Assembly (NCBI GenBank): GCA_947044365.1
Contig: OX345645.1
Span: 3,907,741 to 3,971,740, forward strand
DNA length: 64,000 nt
Direction of reading: 5' to 3'
DNA from: Petrosia ficiformis
Lineage: Eukaryota > Porifera > Demospongiae > Haplosclerida > Petrosiidae
Each line of letters starts with the position of its first letter. Position 1 is the stretch's first letter. The notes under the pieces are model-generated. The model was not told the DNA's origin, did not search any database, and saw only the letters and a list, made by a program, of their open reading frames with translations. Shown in pieces: positions 47,501 to 61,400 of the stretch. The position numbers and the translations under genes were made by a program.

Positions 47501-50500
47501 TTTGGTGCGTTTACTATTTATAGTACGAACATTCTCGCCAGAGTGGGGTTTTGTGTGGTTTTCTATTTATAGTACAGATATTTATTCTAGCCAGAGTAGG
47601 TTTTGGTGTGGTTTTGTATTTATAGCACAGATATTTATTCTAGCCAGAGTAGGTTTTGGTGTGGTTTTGTATTTATAGTACGAATATTCTAGCCAGAGTG
47701 GGGTTTGGTGCGTTTTCTATTTATAGTACGAACATTCTAGCCAGAGTGGGGTTTGGTGCGTTTTCTATTTATAGTACGAACATTCTAGCCAGAGTGGGGT
47801 TTGGTGTGGTTTTCTATTTATAGTAATTCTAGCAAGAGTGGGGTTTGGTGTGATTTTCTATTTATAGTACAGATATTTATTCTAGCCAGAGTTGTGTTTG
47901 GTGTGGTTTTCTATTTATAGTACAGATATTTATTCTAGCCAGAGTGGGGTTTGGTGTGGTTTTCTATTTATAGTACAGATATTTATTCTAGCCAGAGTGG
48001 GGTTTGGTGTGGTTTTCTATTTATAGTACAGATATATATTCTAGCCAGAGTGGGGTTTGGTGTGGTTTTGTATTTATAGTACGAACATTCTAGCCAGAGT
48101 GGGGTTTGGTGCGTTTTCTATTTATAGTACGAACATTCTAGCCAGAGTGGGGTTTGGTGCGTTTTCTATTTATAGTACGAACATTCTAGCCAGAGTAGGG
48201 TTTGGTGTGGTTTTCTATTTATAGTACAGATATTGAATTTATTCTAGCCAGAGTGGGGTTTGGTGTGGTTTTCTATTTATAGTACAGATATTTATTCTAG
48301 CCAGAGTGGGGTTTGGTGTGGTTTTCTATTTATAGTACAGATATATATTCTAGCCAGAGTGGGGTTTGGTGTGGTTTTGTATTTAGAGTATCAACATTCT
48401 AGGCAGAGTGGGGTTTGGTGGGTTTTCTATTTATAGTACAAACATTCTAGCCAGAGTGGGGTTTGGTGTGGCTTTCTATTTATAGTACAGATATATATTC
48501 TAGCCAGAGTAGGTTTTGGTGTGGTTTTGTATTTATAGTACAGATATTTATTCTAGCCGGAGTGGGGTTTGGTGTGCTTTTCTATTTATAGTACAGATAT
48601 TTATTCTAGCCAGAGTGGGGTTTGGTGCGTTTTGTATTTATAGTACGAACATTCTAGCCAGAATGGGGTTTGGTGTGGTTTTGTATTTATAGTACGAACA
48701 TTCTAGCCAGAGTGGGGTTTGGTGTGGTTTTCTATTAACATTCTAGCCAGAGTGGGGTTTGGTGTGGTTTTGTATTAATAGTACGAACATTCTAGCCAGA
48801 GTGGGGTTTGGTGCGTTTTCTATTGATAGTACGAACATTCTAGCCAGAGTGGGGTTTGGTGCGTTTACTATTTATAGTACGAACATTCTAGCCAGAGTGG
48901 GGTTTTGTGTGGTTTTCTATTTATAGTACAGATATTTATTCTAGCCAGAGTAGGTTTTGGTGTGGTTTTGTATTTATAGTACAGATATTTATTCTAGCCA
49001 GAGTAGGTTTTGGTGTGGTTTTGTATTTATAGTATCAACATTCTAGCCAGAGTGGGGTTTGGTGGGTTTTCTATTTATAGTACGAACATTGTAGCCAGAG
49101 TGGGGTTTGGTGTGGCTTTCTATTTATAGTACAGATATATATTCTAGCCAGAGTAGGTTTTGGTGTGGTTTTGTATTTATAGTACAGATATTTATTCTAA
49201 CCAGAGTGGGGTTTGGTGTGGTTTTCTATTTATAGTACAGATATTTATTCTAGCCAGAGTGGGGTTTGGTGTGGTTTTCTATTTATAGTACAGATATTTA
49301 TTCTAGCCAGAGTGGGGTTTGGTGTGGTTTTTTATTTATAGTACGAACATTCTAGCCAGAGTGGGGTTTGGTATGGTTTTCAATTTATAGTACAGATATT
49401 TATTCTAGCCAAAGTGGGGTTTGGTGTGGTTTTCTATTTATAGTACAGATATTTAATTTATTCTAGCTAGAGTGGGGTTTGGTGTGGTTTTCTATTTATA
49501 GTACGAACATTCTAGCCAGAGTGGGGTTTGGTGCATTTTCTATTTATAGTACGAATATTCTAGCCAGAGTGGGGTTTGGTGTGGTTTTCTATTTATAGTA
49601 CAGATATTTATTCTAGCCAGAGTGGGGTTTGGTGTGGTTTTCTATTTATAGTACAGATATTTATTCTAGCCAGAGTGGGGTTTGGTGTGGTTTTTTATTT
49701 ATAGTACGAACATTCTAGCCAGAGTGGGGTTTGGTATGGTTTTCAATTTATAGTACAGATATTTATTCTAGCCAAAATGGGGTTTGGTGTGGTTTTCTAT
49801 TTATAGTACAGATATTTAATTTATTCTAGCTAGAGTGGGGTTTGGTGTGGTTTTCTATTTATAGTACGAACATTCTAGCCAGAGTGGGGTTTGGTGCATT
49901 TTCTATTTATAGTACGAATATTCTAGCCAGAGTGGGGTTTGGTGTGGTTTTCTATTTATAGTACAGATATTTATTCTAGCCAGAGTGGGGTTTGGTGTGG
50001 TTTTCTATTTATAGTACGAACATTCTAGCCAGAGTAGGGTTTGGTGTGGTTTTTTATTTATAGTACAGATATTTAATTTATTCTAGCCAGAGTGGGGTTT
50101 GGTGTGGTTTTCTATTTATAGTACAGATATATATTCTAGCCAGAGTAGGTTTTGGTGTGGTTTTCTATTTATAGTACAGATATTTAATGTATTCTAGCCA
50201 GAGTGGGGTTTGGTGTGGTTTTCTATTTATAGTACAGATATTTATTCTAGCCAGAGTGGGGTTTGGTGTGGTTTTTTATTTATAGTACGAACATTCTAGC
50301 CAGAGTAGGGTTTGGTGTGGTTTTCTATTTATAGTACAGATATTGAATTTATTCTAGCCAGAGTGGGGTTTGGTGTGGTTTTCTATTTATAGTACAGATA
50401 TTTATTCTAGCCAGAGTGGGGTTTGGTGTGGTTTTCTATTTATAGTACAGATATTTATTCTAGCCAGAGTGGGGTTTGGTGTGGTTTTCTATTTATAGTA

Positions 50501-50935
50501 CAGATATTTATTCTAGCCAGAGTAGAGTTTGGTGTGGTTTTCTATTTATAGTACAGATATTTAATTTATTCTAGCTAGAGTGGGGTTTGGTGTGGTTTTC
50601 TATTTATAGTGCAGATATATATTCTAGCCAGAGTGGGGTTTGGTGTGGTTTTGTATTTATAGTATCAACATTCTAGGCAGAGTGGGGTTTGGTGGGTTTT
50701 CTATTTATAGTACGAACATTCTAGCCAGATTGGGGTTGGGTGTGGTTTTCTATTTATAGTACAGATATATATTCTAGCCAGAGTGGGGTTTGGTGTGATT
50801 TTGTATTTATAGTACAGATATATATTCTAGCCAGAGTGGGGTTTGGTGTGGTTTTCTATTTATAGTACAGATATTTATTCTAGCCAGTGTGGGGTTTGGT
50901 GTGGTTTTCCATTTATAGTACAGATATTCTAGATT

Positions 50936-51450
50936 TCTATAGCACCAAATGGTTATCAGAAGAAATTGCCACATATAGGGCAGGTGATACCAGAACTACT
51001 GGCATAATAATTATCAAACCAAAATATTTTGAACACTCAGTAGTACTTGAAATAATTACTACTACCTAACAAAGACGTCATGTTGATGTTACAGAAATTG
51101 TATTTGACTGGATTCAGCTGCAATGTCCCTTAGAAATAACCACAGGTTTAATTTGACAAAGAAAAAAGTTAATAACAAAAAAGAAAAACCATTGAAGAAA
51201 CCCATATGATGTTATAACACAAAATCATACATATATACATACATAGTTATATACATGCACACGTACATACATAGTTACATACATATATACATACATATAC
51301 ATTATACATGTGATGAAAAAGAAATGATTCGTCAGTTATCTAGGGGACTAGATTCAATCTTGTGTTCAATGAAACAACAAACATGATTTAGTATCAAATT
51401 CAACAATCACCTAACATTGTAGATTTAGGTTAATGGTATGCCTGTATTAG
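50936..51450. other. Intergenic, between satellite and RASA1-like stop
   Basis: This is AT-rich DNA with a CATACATA-type microsatellite at about 51225-51310. I see no gene. It probably holds the 3' UTR of the RASA1-like gene. Confidence 0.5.
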
Positions 51451-52949
51451 TTATATGTGTCCTTTGCTTAAGAATCTAGCTTCAGTTTGCTTTAACATCT
51501 GCATTACAGCTAACAGCTCCATGATCTTTGGCTATATGGAAGACGGTATGAGATGTAATATGACATTATTGAAATTATATACGGATCAGTAATAGCTCAG
51601 TGGTGTAATCACTGGGCTACTACTGAAGTTAAGCACCACACTGCGCAAGACAAAATGATAGTCAGTGCTCAATACTGTAGAGATCAGTAGTGCGTGGTCG
51701 CTTGGTTAGTACCTACACTGAGCAGGATCATTAAAATGATGGTCACTGCTCAAATAGTATTATGATACTATAGAGATCAGTAGTGGCAAGGTACCGAGTT
51801 TAATTAAACAAGGATCTACTTACATACACACATGTATATGAAACCAGTTCTTATGGAGGTCACACAAGTGTATCTATAAGGCCTGCATTGCAGCATTCAG
51901 AAAAGTTGCCAAGGGAAGGCAAAATAGGTATTTGCCGAAATAAAGGGGGTTGAAGCACCCATCCATGTGTGTAGGCACATGGCCAACTAGGGGGATGTGT
52001 AGACATATGGCCAACTAGGAGGGTGTGGGGCATGCTTCCCAAGGAATCTTTGAGTTTTACACTCTCTGAGATCACTTCTGTTGGATTTTCAGACAAATAT
52101 TTGACCACAAAAGATATTTGCTGTGCAGGTATGATATTGCAAGGGGGCAAGAATTTAGTAAGGAGGGGCAAATGCCCCCTAAATGCAGCCCTGGGCCTGT
52201 TGTTATGGAACCCATGAGTTAGTTTAGGTCATACTAGACCCATGTTTATAGTACACATCTACGGATTTCATTACACACTATCAAGACTATTCTTATTGAC
52301 TACAACAGTTAATGTCAGAGCCTGCTACAGTACTATTGATATTGTCTAACTTAACAGGTTTTTTCATGTTTTAGACGGAAAGCATAAATGATAGTCTCCT
52401 TATTGCCTATATTCAAAGACACACATAGATGTACCCAAATAACCCTAATTTGGTTTTATTACCATATAGCGGGATATTTTCGTGGGGTCTAATTGTTGTG
52501 TTTTTCATGATACAGAGCCATTCCACGAATATTTAACTCATAAAAATTTATTGTCATGGGTGGAGTTTGAGCAATATCGATTGCAAAATGAATATTTGAC
52601 CCACGAAAATCGAATAAAACACGAAAAAAAGACCCCATGAAAATATCCCACTATACACTAATGAGAAAACCACAACAAAGCTAAAGTCTGTTCACATTCA
52701 GGATGATCTCAAATTAGGATATGATGACTTTGTATGTAATATAGTGTTAGTTCAATGTCATAAGGTTAATACATGATTATACTGTAACTCAAAAATGAAG
52801 TAATGGATTGAAATTTGACATATGCATAAACGAAAAGGAAGGATAATTATATGAAAATGGTGTTGTTGAAAATTTTGTTGTTCCTTTCAAACTAAAGTTA
52901 TATAGGAACATTTTTCTGAGGTCAAAGTGAATGTAAATGATCTTTAACA

Positions 52950-52985
<36 letters not shown>

Positions 52986-55385
52986 CTTGTACTGACCTCA
53001 TTTTGGGAAGTTTCTTTTAGTTTTTGTTCATATGTTTGACAGAGACGATATAATGAGGCCCAGGCTCGTGCTGGGTCTGATGAGGGATGGTTAACTGAAG
53101 GAATCTCTTTTACTGTCTAAAGTAAAGAGAATGATTTCATGAATGCATCTCATGAAGACAAGTCAGAAGTATATGTATAGTATAGTGGAGAAATAATAAA
53201 ATGTCACAACCTATTGTTACATGAAAATACTCTCACAGTAAAATACAATAAGAGTCGGTCATTAGCCCCACTCCCCCAAAAACTTTGTTCTTCATATGGT
53301 TGAACAAATGTTTCATTTAACAATTTCTTATTACAAGTGAATGCTAAACGTGTAGTGAAGTGACTTATTTCCTCCTAATAATAATTATCAGTGATTCCTG
53401 GTTCTGAACTCGTTATTATTAGCCACTGAGATCGAATTATTATGATTCTGAAACTCTCAATTGTACTAATCACTGACTAGTGATTACTAAGATTGATTCA
53501 TAAGATTACTAAGACCAAACCATTTATTCAAATCCCTACACTCACTGAAATATGATCAACAAATTTCTTCATTTTTCCCATATGCTTGCATATAAAACTG
53601 TTCATTACTGCCATAAATGGTTCTTTGGTGAACTCCACAAGATTGGCTACATTCTGGATCGACTTTGTAACCAGTTTCAGACTTCTATCACATTCACTGG
53701 AAGGAGGTTCTGAATATTGAAATATGATATAGAAAATGACATGACAGATACACAGATAGATATAGATATAGACAGATATAGAGAATGACATAGATAGATA
53801 CACAGATAGATATAGATAGATATAGAGAATGACATAGATAGATACAAAGATAGATATAGACAGATATAGACAGATATTAGATAGATACAAAGATAGATAT
53901 AAATATAGATATAAAGAAGGACATAGATAGATACACAGATAGATATAGATAGATATAGAGAATGACATAGATAGATACACAGATAGATATAGATAGATAT
54001 AGAGAATGACATAGATAGATACACAGATAGATATAGATAGATATAGAGAATGACATAGATAGATACACAGATAGATATAGATAGATATAGAGAATGACAT
54101 AGATAGATACACAGATAGATATAGATAGATATAGAGAATGACATAGATAGATAGATACAGATATAGAGAATGACATAGATAGATACACAGATAGATATAG
54201 ATAGATATAGAGATTGACATAGATAGATATAAATAGGTATGGAGATGGACAGAATTACAGAGGAGATAAATATGAAGAAAAGATGCTGATTTCCTAAACT
54301 CAAGATCTGGAACTATGGGTGGCAAACTGGCAAAAATGACTGAGTTTTTTTTTGAGAGAAAGAGACAGTGAGAGAGACATACGCATACAGTTGTACCTGT
54401 TGTAATATGAAAGAGATGAGGTTTCAGAACAGCAGGGCAGATGAATCTCAGAAACAAAAATCCACTGGGTAGGAGAATAAACAGATATGACATTTTGATA
54501 TACACCTACTTATGACTAGTAATATATGAACACATTGATAAGATTACCTAGTAAAAGTCATTCCAAACTTTAGTTAGGTTGGAAAGAAACCGTGAGTAAC
54601 AGTCAGTTTTATGCCTGCACAAGTCACATAAGCTCACAACATAAAATGCCATTGCCTACTACAGCTGTATCTTATCATGTGGACCACTTATCCTAGTACG
54701 ACACATGGTCCATATGATATGAGCGGGGAATGTTTCTCCCAAGAAAAAATCCAGTATGAACCCTTGGTTCCTCAGAGGTTCTAACTATAGAGCAATTATT
54801 ATTAACACTAGCAGGCTTTCAGTTAGAAAACTAATTTGTCAAAAGGAGTGAAATGTGAATGAATTTGAAAGATCAAGGAGGGCAACATACAGGGATATTG
54901 TAGTGTGCATATTGGCTACCACCCCTCCCTTCCCTAAATGAAACCCTGAGTAGTCTGAGGAATGCAACAAGTAATATTTCTTTAATTTTCTTAGTATGAC
55001 TAGTGTTAACTTTAATTCTTACTCTGCCATTAAGTGTTCTATTCTAACTTCATAAACTGTTACATCTTTATTAATAATCTTATGATACTTTTCACATGAA
55101 AACTATTCGCTGAAATCGGTATTTTAAATCACTGGGTCTGTGTAGTGTTGACTTTCTAGTTCTGAACTCTTCATTAGTGAGTATGTATGAAATCATCTGA
55201 TGTAATGATCACTTACCATACAACTCTAGTTTTTACTCCATTATCTGTTCCCCATTTGTTTGATACTTCTTCTCTTAAACATTGGAATATGTATCTCAAG
55301 GCCCTGAAAGAGAGTATGAAATATAATAACTGACAGACACAGGCACACACACAAAGACACACAGACAGACAGACGGACAGACAGA

Positions 55386-55416
<31 letters not shown>

Positions 55417-58400
55417 CAGACACGCACACATTTCTCACTCACATTGGGCAACTATCTACAGAAGCATATATTGCATCCAGTATATTGGAAAGATGCATTT
55501 CTAGTCTCTCCTGATTCTTGGAGCTGTCCATTCCTCGTGGGAGATAGCTTGGATTAAGCTAACAAAGGAAAAGCTAATATTAATATCCATGCTATTAACG
55601 GTAATAATAAAATTACATTGTTCTATTAACAGTAGCTGTTTGATGATACACAATTCTATTAATAGTAACTGTTTGACAATATAAATAGTACATTGTTCCA
55701 TTAATAGTAACTGTTTGACAATCTAAATAGTACATTGTTCTATTAACAGTAGCTGTTTGACAATCTAAATAGTACATTGTTCTGATGATACAAATAATTA
55801 CAGTGTTCTATTAATAGTAACTGTATGACAATATAAATAGTACATTGTTCTATTAATAGTAACTGTTTGACAATCTAAATAGTATATTGTTCTATTAATA
55901 GTAACTGTTTGACAATATAAATAGTACATTATTCTATTAATAGTAACAGCACATACCTCACATGACTCGGTAGATGTAGTAATATCATGTATGGGTTTAC
56001 GTAAAACAGACAAAAGATAGTCCATTGCTGTTAACTTCATAAATCGTTCCATCAACATGGTGGCTAATGTACTAGCTCGAAAAAGAGTTGCCATGTTCTC
56101 TGTTTGGAAAAAGTTGTTTTGATAATGTACTTTAAGTAATAGATACACCATAACAATTTAAGAGATATTTGTTATCATATTGGTAAATTCAAGGCAGTAA
56201 AGTACAATACAATACCGTAGAGTAGAGTAGAGTAGAGTACAGTGCAATGAAGTACAGTACAGTATAGTATAGTACAGTACAGGTACAGTACAGTACAGTA
56301 CAGTACAGTACAGTATAGTTACTAGTACAATTCAATAGAATACAGTATTACTTCATACTATACAAAGTATAGCTAAAGGTCATTCACATACACCTTGACC
56401 TCACAAAAAGGTTCATAACTTTAGTTTGGAATACCCAACAATCTGCACCATTTGTAATTATTATCCTACCCATTCTTTTTGCGTGTCAAATTTCAATCTA
56501 TTGCTTCATTATTGAGTACTGAGTTACAGACTTACAGTATAATCATGTATTAACCTTATGACATTAATCTATACACTATATTACATATAAAGTCATCACA
56601 TCCTAATTTTGAGGTCATTGTGATTGTGAACAGATCTATGACGATATTTAATTGCATTACCTTCATTTTGAATGACTTTAGCTAAACATTTCGAAATAAT
56701 CTGCAGAACTCTCTGATGATGACAAAATATTTCAATTAGTGTTGTGGCCAATTCTTGATGATGTTCAGTGAATACTTTAGACATGGTTTCAATAACTACA
56801 AGATCATTATCCATAATAACCTGTAAAAATATATTATGATAGGTAGTTAATTAAGTCCCAAATTGAAATTTTAAAACTTGTGCAGAGATGTGCCCACAGT
56901 GACTGGTAAGGAATAACATTACAAGCAGTTGGTGAGCACTAAGGCTGGGTTCACATAATGATGCAAAGCCTTGTGTTGTGTCTATTGCATTGTGATAAAA
57001 TTCTGAAAACTGATTAATCAAGCTTTTGCATCTATCTATAGACTGATAATCAAGCTACTGCATCTATCTATAGACTGATAATCAAGCTACTGCATCTATC
57101 TATAGACTGATAATCAAGCTACTGTATCTATCTATAGACTGATAATCAAGCTACTGCATCTATCTATAGACTACTGGATCTATCTATAGACTGATAATCA
57201 CACTACTGTATCTATCTATAGACTGATAATCAAGCTACTGGATCTATCTATAGACTGATAATCAAGCTACTGCATCTATCTATAGACTGATAATCAAGCT
57301 ACTGCATCTATCTATAGACTGATAATCAAGCTACTGCATCTATCTATAGACTGATAATCAAGCTACTGTATCTATCTATAGACTGATAATCAAGCTACTG
57401 CATCTATCTATAGACTACTGGATCTATCTATAGACTGATAATCACACTACTGTATCTATCTATAGACTGATAATCAAGCTACTGGATCTATCTATAGACT
57501 GATAATCAAGCTACTGCATCTATCTATAGACTGATAATCAAGCTACTGCATCTATCTATAGACTGATAATCAAGCTACTGCATCTATCTATAGACTGATA
57601 ATCAAGCTACTGCATCTATCTATAGACTGATAATCAAGCTACTGTATCTATCTATAGACTACTGGATCTATCTATAGACTGATAATCACACTACTGTATC
57701 TATCTATAGACTGATAATCAAGCTACTGGATCTATCTATAGACTGATAATCAAGCTACTGCATCTATCTATAGACTGATAATCAAGCTACTGCATCTATC
57801 TATAGACTGATAATCAAGCTACTGCATCTATCTATAGACTGATAATCAAGCTACTGCATCTATCTATAGACTGATAATCAAGCTACTGTATCTATCTATA
57901 GACTGATAATCAAGCTACTGCATCTATCTATAGACTACTGGATCTATCTATAGACTGATAATCACACTACTGTATCTATCTATAGACTGATAATCAAGCT
58001 ACTGGATCTATCTATAGACTACTGGATCTATCTATAGACTGATAATCACACTACTGTATCTATCTATAGACTGATAATCAAGCTACTGCATCTATCTATA
58101 GACTGATAATCAAGCTACTGCATCTATCTATAGACTGATAATCAAGCTACTGTATCTATCTATAGACTGATAATCAAGCTACTGCATCTATCTATAGACT
58201 ACTGGATCTATCTATAGACTGATAATCACACTACTGGATCTATCTATAGACTGATAATCAAGCTACTGGATCTATCTATAGACTACTGGATCTATCTATA
58301 GACTGATAATCACACTACTGGAACTATCTATAAACTGATAATCAAGCTACAGTATCTATCTATAGACTGATAATCAAGCTACTGGATCTATCTATAGACT

Positions 58401-61400
58401 GATAATCACACTACTGGATCTATCTATAGACTGATTATTACACAACCGGATCTATCTACAGACTGATAATCAAGCTACTGTGTCTATCTATAGACTGATA
58501 ATCAAGCTACTGCATCTATCTATAGACTGATCAATCAATTTGTCTTATCATCTTTCCGTTTATATCCGTTATTTTGTCAAATCCTTTCCTTCTTCTTACC
58601 TCACTGAGGCTTCTATATGCATCCAAAGGTAAAATAACTTCATGTTTAAATGTGGCTATTACTCTGAGACTTCCTTTTGATGCTTTTGTTCCAGGTATGA
58701 CGAGGGTGTGCCATTGATCAAACTGCTGTCCATTAGGCAGCTTTGTCAATTGTAATTGTACTCCACCTGTATGGGGAAGGCAAAGCAATACTTCATACAA
58801 TGGGAATATAATTATGTAGTTTTGATAATATAATGACTACTTGTAGTTATATTATACCTAGCTTCATAAAGTTAAATCATACAATGGGAATATAATTATG
58901 TTGTTTAGTATGACAATATAATGACTACTTGTAGTTATATTATACCTGGCTTTATAAAGTTAAATCATACAATGGGAATATAATTATGTAGTTTTGATAA
59001 TATAATGACTACTTGTAGTTATATTATACCTAGCTTCATAAAGTTAAATCATACAATGGGAATATAATTATGTAGTTTTGACAATATAATGACTACTTGT
59101 AGTTATATTATACCTAGCTTCATAAAGTTAAATCATACAATGGGAATATAATTATGTTGTTTAGTATGACAATATAATGACTACTTGTAGTTATATTATA
59201 CCTGGCTTTATAAAGTTAAATCATACAATGGGAATATAATTATGTAGTTTTGATAATATAATGACTACTTGTAGTTATATTATACCTGGCTTTATAAAGT
59301 TAAATCATACAATGGGAATATAATTATGTAGTTTTGATAATATAATGACTACTTGTAGTTATATTATACCTAGCTTCATAAAGTTAAATCATACAATGGG
59401 AATATAATTATGTTGTTTAGTATGACAATATAATGACTACTTGTAGTTATATTATACCTGGCTTTATAAAGTTAAATCATACAATGGGAATATAATTATG
59501 TAGTTTTGATAATATAATGACTACTTGTAGTTATATTATACCTAGCTTCATAAAGTTAAATCATACAATGGGAATATAATTATGTAGTTTTGACAATATA
59601 ATGACTACTTGTAGTTATATTATACCTGGCTTTATAAAGTTAAATCATACAATGGGAATATAATTATGTAGTTTTGATAATATAATGACTACTTGTAGTT
59701 ATATTATACCTAGCTTCATAAAGTTAAATCATACAATGGGAATATAATTATGTTGTTTAGTATGACAATATAATGACTACTTGTAGTTATATTATACCTA
59801 GCTTCATAAAGTTAAATCATACAATGGGAATATAATTATGTTGTTTAGTATGACAATATAATGACTACTTGTAGTTATATTATACCTAGCTTCATAAAGT
59901 TAAATCATACAATGGGAATATAATTATGTTGTTTTAGTATGATAATATAATGACTACTTGTAGTTATATTATACCTAGCTTCATAAAGTTAAATCATACA
60001 ATGGGAATATAATTATGTTGTTTAGTATGACAATATAATGACTACTTGTAGTTATATTATACCTAGCTTCATAAAGTTAAATCATACAATGGGAATATAA
60101 TTATGTTGTTTTAGTATGACAATATAATGACTACTTGTAGTTATATTATACCTAGCTTCATAAAGTTAAATCATACAATGGGAATATAATTATGTTGTTT
60201 AGTATGACAATATAATGACTACTTGTAGTTATATTATACCTGGCTTCATAAAGTTAAATCATACAATGGGAATATAATTATGTTGTTTAGTATGACAATA
60301 TAATGACTACTTGTAGTTATATTATACCTGGCTTCATAAAGTTAAATCATACAATGGGAATATAATTATGTTGTTTAGTATGACAATATAATGACTACTT
60401 GTAGTTATATTATACCTACGTAGCTTTATAAAGTTAAATCATACAATGGTAATATAATTATGTTGTTTTAGTATGACAATATAATGACTACTTGTAGTTA
60501 TATTATACCTGGCTTCATAAAGTTGAATCATACAATGGTAATATAATTATGTTGTTTAGTATGACAATATAATGACTACTTGTAGTTATATTATACCTGG
60601 CTTCATAAAGTTAAATCATACAATGGTAATATAATTATGTTGTTTTAGTATGACAATATAATGACTACTTGTAGTTATATTATACCTGGCTTCATAAAGT
60701 TAAATCATACAATGGTAATATAATTATGTTGTTTTAGTATGACAATATAATGACTACTTGTAGTTATATTATACCTGGCTTCATAAAGTTAAATCATACA
60801 ATGGTAATATAATTATGTTGTTTTAGTATGATAATATAATGACTACTTGTAGTTATATTATACCTGGCTTCATAAAGTTAAATCATACAATGGTAATATA
60901 ATTATGTTGTTTTAGTATGACAATATAATGACTACTTGTAGTTTTTACATGTAGTATGACTATGGATACTTTCTCAAAAGGTGTGCATGATTATGAATAT
61001 TGATTACAGTTATTGTATACATGATGTATCTTGTTTCTTAGAAACTTAATACATTCTAAGACTATTAGTATAGTATGACTATTATTAGGTATAATATAAC
61101 TACAAGTAGTCATTATATTGTCATACTAAAACAACATAATTATATTCACATTGTATGATTTAACTTTATGAAGCCAGGTATAATATAACTACAAGTAGTC
61201 ATTATATTGTCATACTAAAACAACATAATTATATTACCGATTTAACTTTATGAAGCCAGGTATAATATAACTACAAGTAGTCATTATATTGTCATACTAA
61301 AACAACATAATTATATTCCCATTGTATGATTTAATTTTATAAAGCCAGGTATAATATAACATAGTTATAATAATAGGTTTAGTTTCCTCAATGCTTACTC

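Larger units (their letters stand above)
42930..50935. repeat. 8-kb satellite, ~53-bp unit, about 150 copies
   Basis: The unit reads TTCTAGCCAGAGTGGGGTTT, then GGTGTGGTTTTCTATTTATA, then GTACAGATATTTA, and varies at a few fixed places (GTACGAACA, GTATCAACA, GGTGCGTTTT). Blocks of several units recur in the same order, which shows a higher-order structure. The array begins ~270 bp after the DENND4 stop and ends ~500 bp before the RASA1-like stop codon on the other strand. It has no gene; short frames inside are repeat artefacts. Confidence 0.95.

Noticed and set aside
42930..50935. Possible regulatory array, because each unit contains TATTTATAG
   Set aside because: The motif is simply part of the satellite unit. 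Nothing else suggests promoter activity.
50887..51069. A small ORF at the end of the satellite
   Set aside because: It starts inside a satellite unit, has no recognisable domain and is shorter than many chance frames here.
53528..54505. A 325-residue minus-strand frame with Ile/Tyr/Leu/Ser repeats resembling a membrane protein
   Set aside because: The two ends are real RASA1-like exons. The middle is an intronic GATA-type minisatellite that happens to stay open.
57030..58530. CRISPR-like regular short repeats
   Set aside because: The units are contiguous with no unique spacers, and the genome is eukaryotic. It is an intronic minisatellite.
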